A stretch of 64,000 nt of DNA from Malaya genurostris (lineage: Eukaryota > Arthropoda > Insecta > Diptera > Culicidae), in NCBI RefSeq assembly GCF_030247185.1, contig NC_080572.1, positions 41,570,896 to 41,634,895 on the forward strand, written 5' to 3'. The notes under the pieces were generated by a model, which worked only from the letters and a program-made list of their open reading frames with translations, had not been told where the DNA came from and did not search any database. The translations under genes and the position numbers were made by a program. This document shows, piece after piece, positions 45,797 to 57,900 of the stretch (positions are counted from its first letter, which is position 1; each line of letters starts with the position of its first letter).

Positions 45797-48133
45797 AGGG
45801 TTTCCACAAGTGAATATAGGGGACCAATGTGATAAATGGAATTTCGATTGGTCATCAATAAACAGGATGATTGCAAAGTTGGATTATTGATTGTGTTAGA
45901 TATTCATTGTTTATTATTACCACATGTGCATTCAAAGTATGAATCATTATGTTTCTAAATCCATTTCAACAATAAAGTTACTTGTTATTGAATAAAAAGC
46001 AATCACTCAATAGTGCTGATATCATGTACAAATATGAATATATTGTTTTCCTTATTTGTATTTCAGAACTTCACCAAATTTATGAACATTTCTTGGTTTG
46101 ACTGCTGTTTGAAAACCTACCAATTATTCAGTTATTTGTACTTAAAACGCCTATTGCTTTAAATATTTTTTTACTGTTGGTCTCTTTGAAATATGCCACA
46201 AAGTACTGTAATTGAATACAATTCTTATTTGCGAGCCTAAAAATTGTATTCGGGTTAGTTTTTCGGAAAAGTTCCATTCAATCAGGACAATTTTTATTTT
46301 AAAGTTTTTATACATAGAAATATTTGAAAAATAATTTTGCCAAAGTAGCCAAAGTAATAAAAGATCATAATTCCCAAAATGGAATTAACCAGCAATTATA
46401 GTTAACTCTTATGTTATTCTGCATACTTTTACTTATATGAAATGGCCACTACGTAATTGACAGAAGTACCGTTCAATAGCCATTGAAAATTTTCAACATG
46501 AATCGTTTCCGTTGAAAGGAGTATTTTTGTCTTGCGTTTTGCTGTCTCCGTTCTTAGCCAAATGGCAGCATTCGGCTACAGCAATTTCGTTTATCTGAAT
46601 GATTATGACAGAATCAACAGATATGTTAGTTCAATCAACAACAGCTTAGTTGTTGTTTAGTTTAGTTTAGTTTAGTCACGCGATGCGTCTAGGCGCGCGT
46701 GCGAGCTAGTTGCATTTGATCAAAGCAAACCTGTCAGAGTGAATGCGATGCGAAAACAGTACATCGCATTGAAAGACTTCGCTTCGGTCCTTGTTCAGTG
46801 CTCACTCTGACATCAACCTAAGGTGATGAGAAGAAATCGCTCAATCGACGACACGACCAGGCACTCCGAAGAAAAATCGGAATAAAAAGTGTCTGTGAGT
46901 GATTTTCCGTCAGTTACCACAAATATAGCGACAAGGGGATAATGATAAAATTAATCTTTTTAGGCAACACTGTTCTGGTTGCTATGCGTTATTTGTCAAG
47001 GAACCGCAATTATGGAAATAAACAAACAAATAGGAAAAGTAGCCACGAAAATGCAAGAAAAAAAGGATTAAGTTCGAAATAAAGCGATATATTCTCTTGT
47101 GTGCTAATAAACAAGTAAAATTATTGTTTCAAGAACTCGAAAAAAATGCGGAGCAGGATGTTTATTTCGTCTATTATGCATTCAATTAAGACCAAAAACA
47201 TTTTTCGTAACACTAGAAGAACCCTCACAGAAGTTTAAATCAATGGGAAAAGAACGATAATGAGATTGCTGCGTTCTGTGATGTCGATTTGAAACACCAT
47301 TATTATATTTAAGCTATTTTCAAAGATCCTTTATACATTGAGTCAGTAACAAAAAATTCATTTATTTATGCAAATTCTCTGCTAAACCATGCTAAAAAGC
47401 TTGATTGGTATCCATGAAGATCTTTATTGAAGATGCGTTTCAAGTCTTCTCAAGAGAATTTTCCAAGAATTATCCAGATGTCATACTAAAACTATTCTAG
47501 GGTTAGAAAAAGTCATAAAACAAAAGTTTGTCTCAATGGCGTGAAAAATTAATAATGCTAATGATACGATCTACTTAGAAGAAATTCTTAGTCGCATAAT
47601 TTGAATATTTTATGAAAACTATGCAATAGTTTCAATGCATTATTGAATTTTTCTAATAGAGATGGTGTGAGATGCTGATGTAGTTGATTGGTAACTGCTA
47701 TACTATCAAATTTCCGGTGCATACAATTACTGGTGGTGCAAATAAAATGATATAACATATCGGTATCGCATAGCGCTTCACTTAACTTTTAAGGGCCGAT
47801 TCTTGTTCTTAAGTACAGTGGTAAAATTCGTGACTGGTATATCGATTCGGTGTTAGTTTTGTTTATCTACATAAACATGTCCTTGAAAAACAGTATCCAA
47901 GGTATCTGTTATTCGAAATCAATAATTTATCAAATCGAGTTGCCAGTTTTAACAAATTTTCAAGAATTTCGTTTTGACATTTCGAGTTACTGAGGGGTAG
48001 TCAGATTTGCTATACAGTTTTAATAGACAGGTTTGGCAGGTCGTGTCGTCGGCTCAATGCTTAGTATGAAATAATCAACATAGTATTTTAGGCATTGCTA
48101 TTGGAATTTTGCAGTTGATATTTCAAAATTATA
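45797..48133. other. No intact gene; (TTTAG)n and remnant repeats
   Basis: A (TTTAG)4 tract lies at 46656-46675. At 46725-46822 GCGATGCG-rich sequence with 'TCAGAGTGA' at both sides resembles, loosely, the ends of the 18667-20394 elements. From about 47010 a frame beginning with ATGGAAATAAACAAACAA (a short Lys-rich peptide) leads into AT-rich, protein-like but stop-laden sequence. This may be the decayed 5' part of the pseudogene that follows. Confidence 0.35.
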
Positions 48134-48515
48134 AGAAATCACGATGAAAATCGTAGCAAACTTTGCCTTTTATGTTTTAAAAAGGCTACGAAAGCGAAAT
48201 CTGTTAGCAAGCCATTTGAATCCATTATCGTGAAGCATTTTATACCTTTTCATAAGCAACGAGGTTTTACTTATCCGAAAGTACTCTGCTATAGCTGTCA
48301 AGCCATTGTATGCACCTTTACCTCTAAAGGTAAAGTTCCACAAAAATTTTTTTTTTCACAACTATGATAAAGATATGAAAATTGAAACACGAAATTCATC
48401 TGATCACAATCGATGTAATCTTTGCCATAATCTCATAATAGACGTGTCGAGGTTGCGCTTGTATGACGAAATATATGAAACTATTACTACGCAAGCCCAC
48501 TTGAAGAGTATCTAA
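48134..48515 (+). pseudogene. Cys-rich zinc-binding-like fragment, frameshifted
   Basis: The frame from 48134 reads SKLCLLCFKKATKAKS, then a basic stretch, then YPKVLCYSCQAIVC. A poly-T run at about 48346-48355 then causes a frame change into FHNYDKDMKIETRN and DHNRCNLCHNLI, ending at 48515. Three CxxC pairs spaced along about 120 residues suggest a zinc-binding module. Similar CxxC modules occur in proteins linked to mobile elements, but I cannot name this one with certainty. The homopolymer frameshift could be real decay or a sequencing error. Confidence 0.4.
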
Positions 48516-48652
48516 TGAGTTTTGCTTTTGGAAATCTTCTCAGTGCACATAACTGTGCTGAATGTCGGCGACACATGAGCCGTACTTGCTCTTTCACTCG
48601 TTAGATTTAAAAGTGTGTGCAGGCTTACTGTTTCAGTTTTTGAACAAATGTA

Positions 48653-49522
48653 AAGAGTGTATCGAAAATAAGCTATCCACAGATTTTTCTTTCAAATTTT
48701 GATAAAAAACGATATTTTATTCAAACTAAAAATTGATCCTTTATTGTACGAGGTTAAACTTGAGCATAATGAAAACCGGATTAAATTTAAGTTATTTCTT
48801 CACGAATGTTCGAACTTTTGATCGAACGCTCTTCATCAAGTTCCGGACAAGTGTTGCATCGCATTTTTTGGACGCTTGAGCGCAAATTTTTTTGAACTCC
48901 TGCATGTTCCCAGCCAATTGAGAGTGAGTCTATCAAAACGCATGCATCCGGACACTGCAAAAGACGCCAATACAATTTTCGGGCCCTTGTTGCTACTCGC
49001 TTCTTCTGTTCTACACTTTGTTTCGAGATTTTCTGCTTCTTGTAGGTCTTCAGGTGGTTTCGCCTCTTGAAACGCTTGTCATTCCGACACTCGTTCCTGC
49101 TTTTTTGCCAAACCACGTATTGACATTGATTTTTTCTTCATGATCAGAGATACCACTTTCTGGTCCAGTTTCGGGTTGGAAGAACCGGGTTTTCTGCCTT
49201 CTCCTGTTAACTCATCCAAAGAATAGTGTTTCCCAAAATTATTAATGATGGTTTTAACACTGGCATGATGAATTCCAAACCGCTTCGCCAATTTTCGCAT
49301 AGCAACACTCTTCTCACTTAGCCATGTGTCCAGAACCTTAATTTTCACTTTTTTCAATACACGACATTTTTAAAAACGCAGAATTTACACCGCACAAACA
49401 AGTGAGCAAACGAAAGCTGACAGCCAAACGCATAGCATGCTGTGATCTGAGCATCAAAAACCATCACAAAGACATGCGTACAACACAAATGTATGTGGAT
49501 AGCTTATTTTCGATATACTCCC
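48653..49522 (-). mobile_element. DD37E element, internal-deletion derivative
   Basis: About 870 bp with terminal repeats AAGAGTGTATCGAAAATAAG and (reversed) GGGAGTATATCGAAAATAAG, matching the ends of the 31657-32956 element. A TA precedes the left end, while the right flank is not TA, so that end has mutated. The interior is a deleted transposase in minus orientation. Confidence 0.85.
48790..49357 (-). pseudogene. Deleted DD37E transposase
   Basis: The N-terminal helix-turn-helix part (VKIKVLDTWLSEK, MRKLAKRFGIHHASVKTIIN, DELTGEGRKPGSSNPKLDQK) is open from 49357 to about 49080 and then shifts frame. The sequence reaches CVLID, just at the first catalytic Asp, and jumps directly to a region matching the C-terminal part of the full copy (SIGWEHAGVQKN, then CNTCPELDEERS in altered frames). 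The whole catalytic core between the first Asp and the Glu is missing. Confidence 0.85.
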
Positions 49523-49768
49523 GTCAAAGTACTAAGACAATGAGTAACGAGACTGTATCATTTTCTAATGAACATGGTAAGCCAACGCTATTAAAAATTG
49601 GGAATAGTATAATAGAGAAACATTAAAATTCCAACACATTTTCTTACTAAGAGTTGTTGACATTAAAGTCTGATTAGAAAAGTATATACAAATGTATAAC
49701 TTAGGACGGTTCCTATACAGAAATGTTTCAATGTTTCATTTTATTTCTAGACGATCAGGTTAGCTATG
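49523..49768. other. No supported gene
   Basis: Short spacer; nothing recognised. Confidence 0.3.
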
Positions 49769-51643
49769 GACTTTTGACGAGGTTGATAACTCATTAAAAC
49801 GTGATTTTATCTTCATCAAAGTTGCTTAGAATGATAGACGTCATCTTTTGGAAAATTTTATTTATGTGATTAATCCCCCTAAAAGTGAGATAAAAAAACC
49901 AGTTTAGCTCTAGACCAACATAGGGACTAAGTTACTTCGACAAAGTTGTGCAGAAAGTTGCAAAAGGTACTACTCCCATAACTTGAGTGCAATTCATGAT
50001 ATAATGTATTTTTTGAAAAGGGTGTCCTAAAACCAGTTTTTGTAAGAAAACATATATAGTTTCAATTTATATGAGTTTTTCATGTTCTACAAAACCTTTC
50101 ATCATTAAAAACTACACAACTTTCTCAAACATACTATGCTGCTATCATTTCAGTTTAATGAAATAAAGCTAATTTTCATGTTTTTTCACAAAATTTAAAC
50201 TTGTATATAATCGAAAGGCGCAAAAAGGTGCAGATGAGACTACTTACATATTAAACTACTTCAAAAGAGCTTTCATAGCGTGGTTGAATTACTCGTCTGA
50301 GATCGTATGCAGGCGAGATATGTTCTTTTCAAATATCCTTGTCCTTAACATTTGCAATGATAAGGTTCATTGTATATCAGATCCGATTTCAGTATATATT
50401 CATTGCCATGGTAACTCTCACAATAAATTATTTTTGCGGACATCGAAGTCAACAAATAGAAAAGTTTAGTAGTCGTTACAGACGTCTTTTGAAAGTAAGA
50501 TACGACTTTGAAAAAAGGCAATCAGCATGTCGAATTATGTTATGTCATTTTCTAATAAGTTTTTCTATAGAAAAGTTCTGCGGATAAATATCCTCTATTC
50601 CTAAATTAAAGTGGAGATAAACGCTTGCTATATTGTACTGTTCATAACGATTAAGAAAATTATTTTATACAGATGTCGGGAGTATCATACACCCTAGCAC
50701 TCCAGATGGATGGATGTGGATGGCCAAAACAGTCCAAGAATAATCTGTCGAACGATGCTAAGAGTCCTTTAGCCGGTTAAGAACATTGTCAGCTATCATA
50801 AAATAAAAACAAATAAATAGAAAATGAGTTTTGATCATACTTTTCTCTACCAGAAGATGACATAACTTAATCCCATTTGATGATTGCTTTTTTTTTAAAG
50901 TCGTGACAAAAAAGTTACTAAACTATTCAATTTACAGACTTCAATGTGTAAAAAATATCATATTTTGTGGCAAGCACCATGGTAAAGAATATATATTGAA
51001 ATCTGATCTGACATACAATGAACCTTATCATTACAAATGTCAAAGACAAGGATATTTGGAAACAACATATCTCGCCTGCAGACGTTCGCAGACGAGTAAT
51101 TCAACCACGTTATGAGAGCTCTTTTGAAGTAGTTGATTATGTAAGTAGTCTCATTCGCACCTTTCTGCGCCTTTTAATGATATACAAGTTGAAATTTTGT
51201 GAAAAAAAACATGGAAATTGGCTCTATTTCATTAAACTGAAACGATAGCAGCATAGTATGTTTGAGAAATTTGTGTAGTTTTTAATGATGAAAGGTTTTG
51301 TAGAACATGAAAAACTCATATAATTTGAAAATAAATATGTTTTCTTATAAAAACTGGTTTTAGGACAACCTTTTCAAAAAATACATTATATCATGAATTG
51401 TACTCAAGTTATGGGAGTAGTACCTTCTGCAAATTTGTTTAAAATAATTTTCTGCACAACTTTGTCGAAGTAACTTAGTCCCTATGTTGGCCTAGAGTTA
51501 AAATGATATTTTTATCTCACTTTTAGGGGGATTAATCACATAAATAAAATTTTCCAAAAGATGGCGCCTATCATTCTAAGCAACTTTGCTTAAGATACTG
51601 TACCTCAAAAATCACGTTTTAATGAGTTATCAATCAAGAGTCT
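49769..51643. repeat. Long inverted repeat, arms about 650 bp, spacer about 570 bp
   Basis: The left arm (49769-50412) is a reverse complement of the right arm (50980-51643) with high similarity. Shared landmarks include TTGATAACTCATTAAAACGT, CCAACATAGGGACTAAGTTA, TCATGATATAATGTATTTTT and TTGAATTACTCGTCTG. There is no transposase, and short open frames in the right arm mirror those in the left. It is probably a foldback-like non-autonomous element, but ends and target duplication are not clear. Confidence 0.75.
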
Positions 51644-52051
51644 GAAATTGTGCTTTGAACCACTACGCAGCGCTTCGAAGCCAAGCACATGAAGTGGATT
51701 ATTTCTTTATAGTGGCTTCTGTGTTCTTCGACCATATTGGACTAGCCGTAATATTGGACATTGAAAATTGAAATTGAAAATTGACATTAAACATTGAAAA
51801 GATTGAAAATAGGAACTGATGGAGGAAAGAGTTCACTTAAAATATTTTTTATTATTTATCAATTAATTTAAAATATCTTTGAACATAGAAAATAACATTT
51901 TTTCCGAACATATAATTCTTCAAAAGTTGATAGCCAACACAAGAACAGTTCACTCCTCACAAGATTTCTCACTTCTATTCCAAAATTCCAACTGTCCCTT
52001 CGCCTACTTGGATCATATTTGACATGTGACATTTTATTTGAATCTAGCAAC
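51644..52051. other. No supported gene
   Basis: Contains a short GAAAATTGAAATTGAAAATT-type local repeat at about 51770-51810; nothing else. Confidence 0.35.
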
Positions 52052-52176
52052 ATTTTCGTTTTCAACGGTGGCACTACACCAGTATAGAACAAAAAAGGAT
52101 GCCTTGATCACACCCAAATTGGAACAAGTATAATCGGTGCTACACTACACTAATGCAGTGCTAATTTTGTCGAAAA
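52052..52176. mobile_element. Short relic of the 1202-1494 MITE family
   Basis: It shares the TTTTCGTTTTCAA border followed by GGCACTACACCAGT at the left, and CTACACTACACTAATGCAGTGC at the right, matching the inner border of the MITE near the window start. The central part differs. Confidence 0.5.
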
Positions 52177-52383
52177 TATTCTAGTTATCTCTGAGAAATC
52201 GATGTGAGTTCGTTTTTATAAACTCTTGATCAATGTTTCCGATCCATCTTAATTCGGATATTAAGGTCTGAGGACAGAGGGTCGCGTGTTGAGTTTTAAA
52301 TCGACCACGTGGCTCACTCAATTCCCTTTGCGTATCGTATTTCTTTTGTACTCTTTCGTATATGAGCAAACTGTACCGGGTTA

Positions 52384-52661
52384 CAGGCCCGTACCTAGGA
52401 TTTCATTTCGGGAGGGGCCCAAAGATTAAAAAATAATGTTACTGAAGATTCCTTATGTACCTAATTCTCGGTGTGCCTTTTACGGCTGTTTTTAACATAC
52501 ACTTTAAACTTTTCCACTGGAACTGATATTGTATTACATTTCATTACGTTTACTGTCTTGTTATTTCTGTAACACATATCTGAGACATTCTAAATTCTTA
52601 TATGGTTTTGATTTCGGGAAGGGCCAGGGCCCCTCGGGCCCCCCCTCTGGGTACGTGACTG
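52384..52661. mobile_element. hAT-type MITE with 8-bp target duplication
   Basis: A 278-bp element with ends CAGGCCCGTACCTAGG and (reversed) CAGTCACGTACCCAGAG, followed on both sides by G/C-rich runs (GGGAGGGGCCC, and GGGCCCCCCCTC). It is flanked by a perfect 8-bp direct repeat CCGGGTTA (52376-52383 and 52662-52669). The CAG-type ends and 8-bp duplication identify a hAT derivative. There is no coding sequence. Confidence 0.85.
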
Positions 52662-52669
52662 CCGGGTTA

Positions 52670-54993
52670 CCAGCATACATTTTATTATTTTGATGAGTAG
52701 TTTTATCACATAAATCTATCGTATGGGTTGGACATTACATGGATTCCAATGAACAATGAAAAAATATTCAACTTTCGCAAAATTGAATGCGAAAAAAGTG
52801 TTCATATACAATGAAACGTCTATGTGTTTGGCAGCCTTGTCGAGCCAATTTTATTTCTCTCTCCTTTTTCAGAATGCTATCAGGAAACCAAAGCGAAAAA
52901 AATGGCGGATGCAATGAAACTGACTTTGTTTCACAGAAAAATACAAGACTTTATTTTTATCGCGATAACATATATGCTTTTATGTTATAATCGCATTATC
53001 ATTAAACTTAATTATCTAGACTTTGTCACGGTAGATTTATGATACAAGCCTTCAAAGCCGAGATATTCGATGAACAGGTAGAGGTATGCATTTCCGAGCG
53101 TTCCAATTTTCAGCAGTTCTTCAGTCAGAAAAAAATACAACACGACCGCTAAACTCAATGAATCATTCTGAAAATTTTACAGAACATTCTCAACTAAATT
53201 TCGAAGACATTGTCAGGTGGGTTTTCTATATTCAGTACCATTTCCAAGAAAATTTAATTTGAAACGGAAAAATAGCAAAAAACCTACCACTTTACGGTAC
53301 TGTCCTCAGCCCTTAAACACCAATAGGATTTTGATTGGTCCTGCGACGTTAGGACTCGGATTAGTAAGATTTTACAAATGTAAGATGCTGTGAAACATAT
53401 TTCATTTTCAAGCACATTATTTGGAACAAATAGTAGTATCAACAAAAGAACTTAGAGAGGAAACCATTTTTGTTGCAATTTCCTATATGTTTCCATTGTA
53501 CTTGCCGGTCCATTGCAGCTCAGCTGGAACCGCCAAGCAGACGTAAAATTTGATCCTTCTAACGAATTGAAGACGAAACGAAAATAAAATTGAAAGCGGT
53601 ACTGTGTCCGAAGCATGAATTGGTGATTTGTTTTGGCCTCTCAAAAACTTGATTATATTTTCGTACAGTTAGTAAACTGATCAACAAGTAAATTTCTATT
53701 AAACAACAACGCTATATCATTAATGACAAACATTAAAGTATTACCTCAATTTTTGTTGTGTCTCTATCCGTAAAGTCAAATGCGAGTGAATAATTACACT
53801 AAGCGAGTTAACAAAAATAGCACTTCTATGATGCTACCAACTTCTCGGTATTTTCATAATGATTTCGTCTTGGGAACACAATCGATGCCCAAGTGACGAC
53901 GCAGTGACCGCAGGTTTGCTAGGAGATTTGTTTGTCTCGTCGTCGAACCGATCTGTTTTCTCTTCTCGTGCTACAACAATTCTTTTGGTTTGGATTTCAG
54001 TGATTTCTGGTGCGGTTTGTTGTGCGGTTTACTCAGCAAGCAAGCTGGTGCTGACTCGACGCCAAATTATGTTCATTTGAGCAGTTGTGTTCGTCTGGTG
54101 ATTTAATTTTTTTTTCTGTTTCGGCGCCCGATGAATTTATATCAGTGCGACTGTTGACTTCAGGGTCATGTTATTATTTTTATTCGAGATATTCGATGTA
54201 TATCTAGAAAGTATTATTTGTTGGCATACACTAAATTCGATTTTTTTGATATATGATAAACAGCAGGTAATTAGATTGTGTGCATATATTTGTGCCTTTG
54301 TTATTAAAAGAGAATTTAAGCGGTTCGCGTTAATGACTAACAGAAAAGCCGAGTAGCCGAGTCTTTTACCTAACTGCCTGACTGAGAGGCCTGTTTCATT
54401 TTCCGAAGACAGATAGCTAAGTGAGTTACGTCAGGCCGAAAACCGGCATCTCGAAAGCAACTGATTGAGCAAACCGCCGTCCGATGCTTTATTTTTCACG
54501 CGTAAATTTGACGCTGAGCTAGTCAGTCATTCTAGTCAACAGGTGAGTGGGGAAATGATCGGTGGAATGACCAAACGTGTTAGACTATTTTCAGATTCGG
54601 TGCTCGCGACTCCGTGCTTTTGCGTTAGTCTGGTTGCTAGCTGGGGCTTTTGCTTTCGTATTTAACCCATTCAAGAGGAAACGATTCGAACAAACACGAA
54701 GCACTCCAAACATTCGACAGCTGTCGCTTTTAATTTGATTTAAATGATCTTCAAAGAAGACGAAAGTGTTGCCGATTTACGTAGATGTGATTATGTTACT
54801 TGTTGGAATCATCAAGCATACTACTGCTTACAAAGAGGTGCACGTTCCACAATAATTCAGGTCAATCCCACAAAATAGCAACGAGCAGTGACTTAAAGTA
54901 GATTACAGCAAGGACCAAGGCAAATATCAATAGCATATAGCTGGCGCGTTCTTTGCTGTGGAACTTTTGAAATTTGCTTTGATCCCTATATGC
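52670..54993. other. No supported gene; possible plus-strand 5' exon ending at 54540
   Basis: Two GC-richer stretches (53860-54090 and 54360-54660) stand out. At 54531-54546 the sequence TAGTCAACAG|GTGAGTGG is a strong splice-donor consensus on the plus strand. It is preceded by TAGTCAGTCATTC, which contains an arthropod initiator-like TCAGT. This could be a non-coding first exon of a gene running to the right, opposite to IR93a. No further exon is identifiable, so it stays a candidate. Confidence 0.3.
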
Positions 54994-57900
54994 TCAATCC
55001 GTATATGGCTGCAGTTTCGCCTTTCTGGATTTCTTGTACCAGCGCCAGACATATTCCACCAGAAACATCGCCATTCCCATGGAAAATCCAATCAGCAGAA
55101 TATAATAGCATCCAGCCATATCATCATTATTGACGGTATGATTCTCCACCTCCGAGCTTCGTCGCACCTTCGAGCACTTGTCCTGGGAAGGTAAATATTT
55201 CTTCAGCCAGCGCTGCATGAATCCAAACTGTTGCATCTTAATCAGTTCGTCGTTGATCACATCAATGTAGGGGCTGTTCTTCGGCATCGCTAAGGCTATC
55301 TGTTCGTCCAAAAACTCATCCATACTAAGCACGAAGTCGCATCGGTCGTTCTTCAGGAACTCTCGTTTCATCAGATAGTTCAAATTCGTTCTCCAGTCGA
55401 TGTGCACGTGGTGACCCTCCCGAATCGATCGGACTATCTGATCCGATTCTTCGGTAATAAATTTTGCCCCGTTGTACAGTCGGACGTATTTGGGGTCGTC
55501 GGTTTCCTGTAAGTCGAATTAACATTTAGGATTGTCATTTGCGGGAAAAAATCTGCAATTTACCAACAAGAACTGCTCCAAAAAAGTACCTTTTCGAATG
55601 CTCCACGAAACGCCCTGCTGATTTTTGACCAACTGTGAAATTGTCGTAATGGGAATAGCAATCTTCGGGAAGGTTAGAAAGGCGACCAAGTTTCCGCAGT
55701 AGGTGGTGACCAGTACCAGGACAACTGCAAGCAGATGAGCAGATATTAAGTGTTGTATTCAACTAACTTTATTGGAATACTTACCCAACCACCAGGTACC
55801 GATGATGATACGACCACTGTCCGCATACGGCAAATACAAACCTCCTGTTGACGAAAGAATAGTTCTACTATCAAAAGTTGGAGTCAGTTATCCTACGCGT
55901 TACCTTGCTGCAATAAGGCCCCGTAAATGTACCAGAAACAATTGTTCAGTTTTCCCAGACCGATGGTGTTGTTTTTTCCAATGTGCCCATAAAATGGACT
56001 TGACCGATGTATTATGTACAACATTGGTGCCATGAGAAGGATCGTTGCTGCAAGGCACATCCAGGTCTGTTCAAAAATAACGTATAAATTACAGTAAATC
56101 AGTTCGTAAAATTCTCTCATGTTAGTAACTCACATCAACAGTGAAGGGCGACAAGAAAAGAAATACTCTGCTTAGTTCCCTGTAAGAAAGGGAAATAAAT
56201 TCGATTCAATAAAGTGTCCATTTTCCACCTACGATTTCAACATACCTTGGCCGTGATACAATGAAACTGTACGTTTGAATGCTGATCGGTTTGGAAAATG
56301 TAATGTATTTCTTTTGCTTCTCACTTACCGTGGCACCAACAGCGGCTAAAAGAATCTAGTAAGAAGTATTGAAATTCAGCTCATGATTCATGGTTACAGA
56401 AATGAACAAAACATATCTACTGATAACGAATACCTTATTGTCCATCAATTGCTTCAGTATTTCTGCCGGTACGTCAGTAGTTACCGTGTGAACATCTTTG
56501 TTGAACTGAAATATAGAAATTTTGCAATAAATAACAGGTGATTTGTTTCAATCTAACGATTTCCTGATATGTTATGTTAGAGACATAACTGGATGTCGTG
56601 AATACGAAAACAACTGACATGTTCCTTAACACTTCCGATTTTCCGAATATCAATTAGTTGGTCAATTGTATGAATTATGCAAGCATTCCCCTTTTACACA
56701 TTTTTCGCAAAAACAAAGAAGGCTTCACTTGATCTAGCTTACTGTGAATTTCACACTGCGAAAAGCGCAAAAATCAAATCAAACAGTTCTAGATTTGCAC
56801 TCAACTGAGGATATTTCCCTTCGATTTGCGAGCAAGAAATCCTAATAGTTCTTTAGAAAACTTTTAGAACCATTAGAATGGCTGATTTTATGTAATGCTC
56901 TCCACCGTTGCTTTTTCACCAATGCAAATGACTGGCAGCTGTGACGTAATCGCTCTTGTCGGAAGCGAAACTAGCTTTGCAAACGACACAAAATACTTCT
57001 GCTCGCAGTGGTGATAGAATCCAAACTGATCCAATTTTTGTTAAGAGGGTTTGTAGCTTTTTCACTAATGGGCGGTCCTAACGGCTATAAAAAAAGCAGC
57101 ATAGAGAATTTTAATTTCGATTATTTCATTTTGGATTTGCATTTCATTGAAAGAAACTATCCGGATGCTGTACGGGATTCATTCCTGCCTTTCAGAAGGA
57201 CCAAATTATGGAACTCACTACGATATTAAACACTATTTGGAACATTTTCTCGAACGATTTGTTGTACAGCAGCACGTATTTTGTTCTCTTCCTCAGAACG
57301 CGTTCTGATTGGCTGGTGTTGACATGGGTCAAATGAGACAGGTTTTTCAATAGTGTACTATTGAAATACTTCAATGTTTTTTCTATACACGCTTAAGTTG
57401 AAAAATTTCGATTCTATTGGTAGTTAGATTATATAAATCCTTTCACTGCTCACTGAGCTACGAGCCTTAAAAATACGAGAAAGACAAACGCGCCTTATGA
57501 ATTATCCTCTTTGATACTCGTTCATACCAAACATTTCAGAAAAGTTTAATTTTGAATTATTTGAGATTATGTCAAACAGCTGAATATTTTATCATAAAAT
57601 TGTGATCATATTTCCGATGGCATGTAGCAAAAATTATGTTGATTCGTTAGATACAACAAGAGATATTCACGATCAAAAACTTATCACTCTCTCAGGGGGT
57701 AAATTTTGAAAAGGCACTCCAAAGTATCTCCATAATATACCTAGATTCTGAGATTGTGCACTTTTGGTAAATTCTTAGTAGAATGCATCCAGGATCAAAT
57801 GAAAGTACACAAACTCAGAATCTAAGTAAATTCTTGAGATACGTTTTAACCAGGTATGGGAAAATAAGATTAACAAGATGGTGATTTACTCGTATTTTCC

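Noticed and set aside
49769..51643. Could the inverted repeats be assembly artefacts from mis-joined haplotypes?
   Set aside because: The arms differ by many substitutions and indels (for example the about 225-bp deletion in the right arm at 42374-45796), and two of the structures have element-like ends. An artefact would give near-identical arms.
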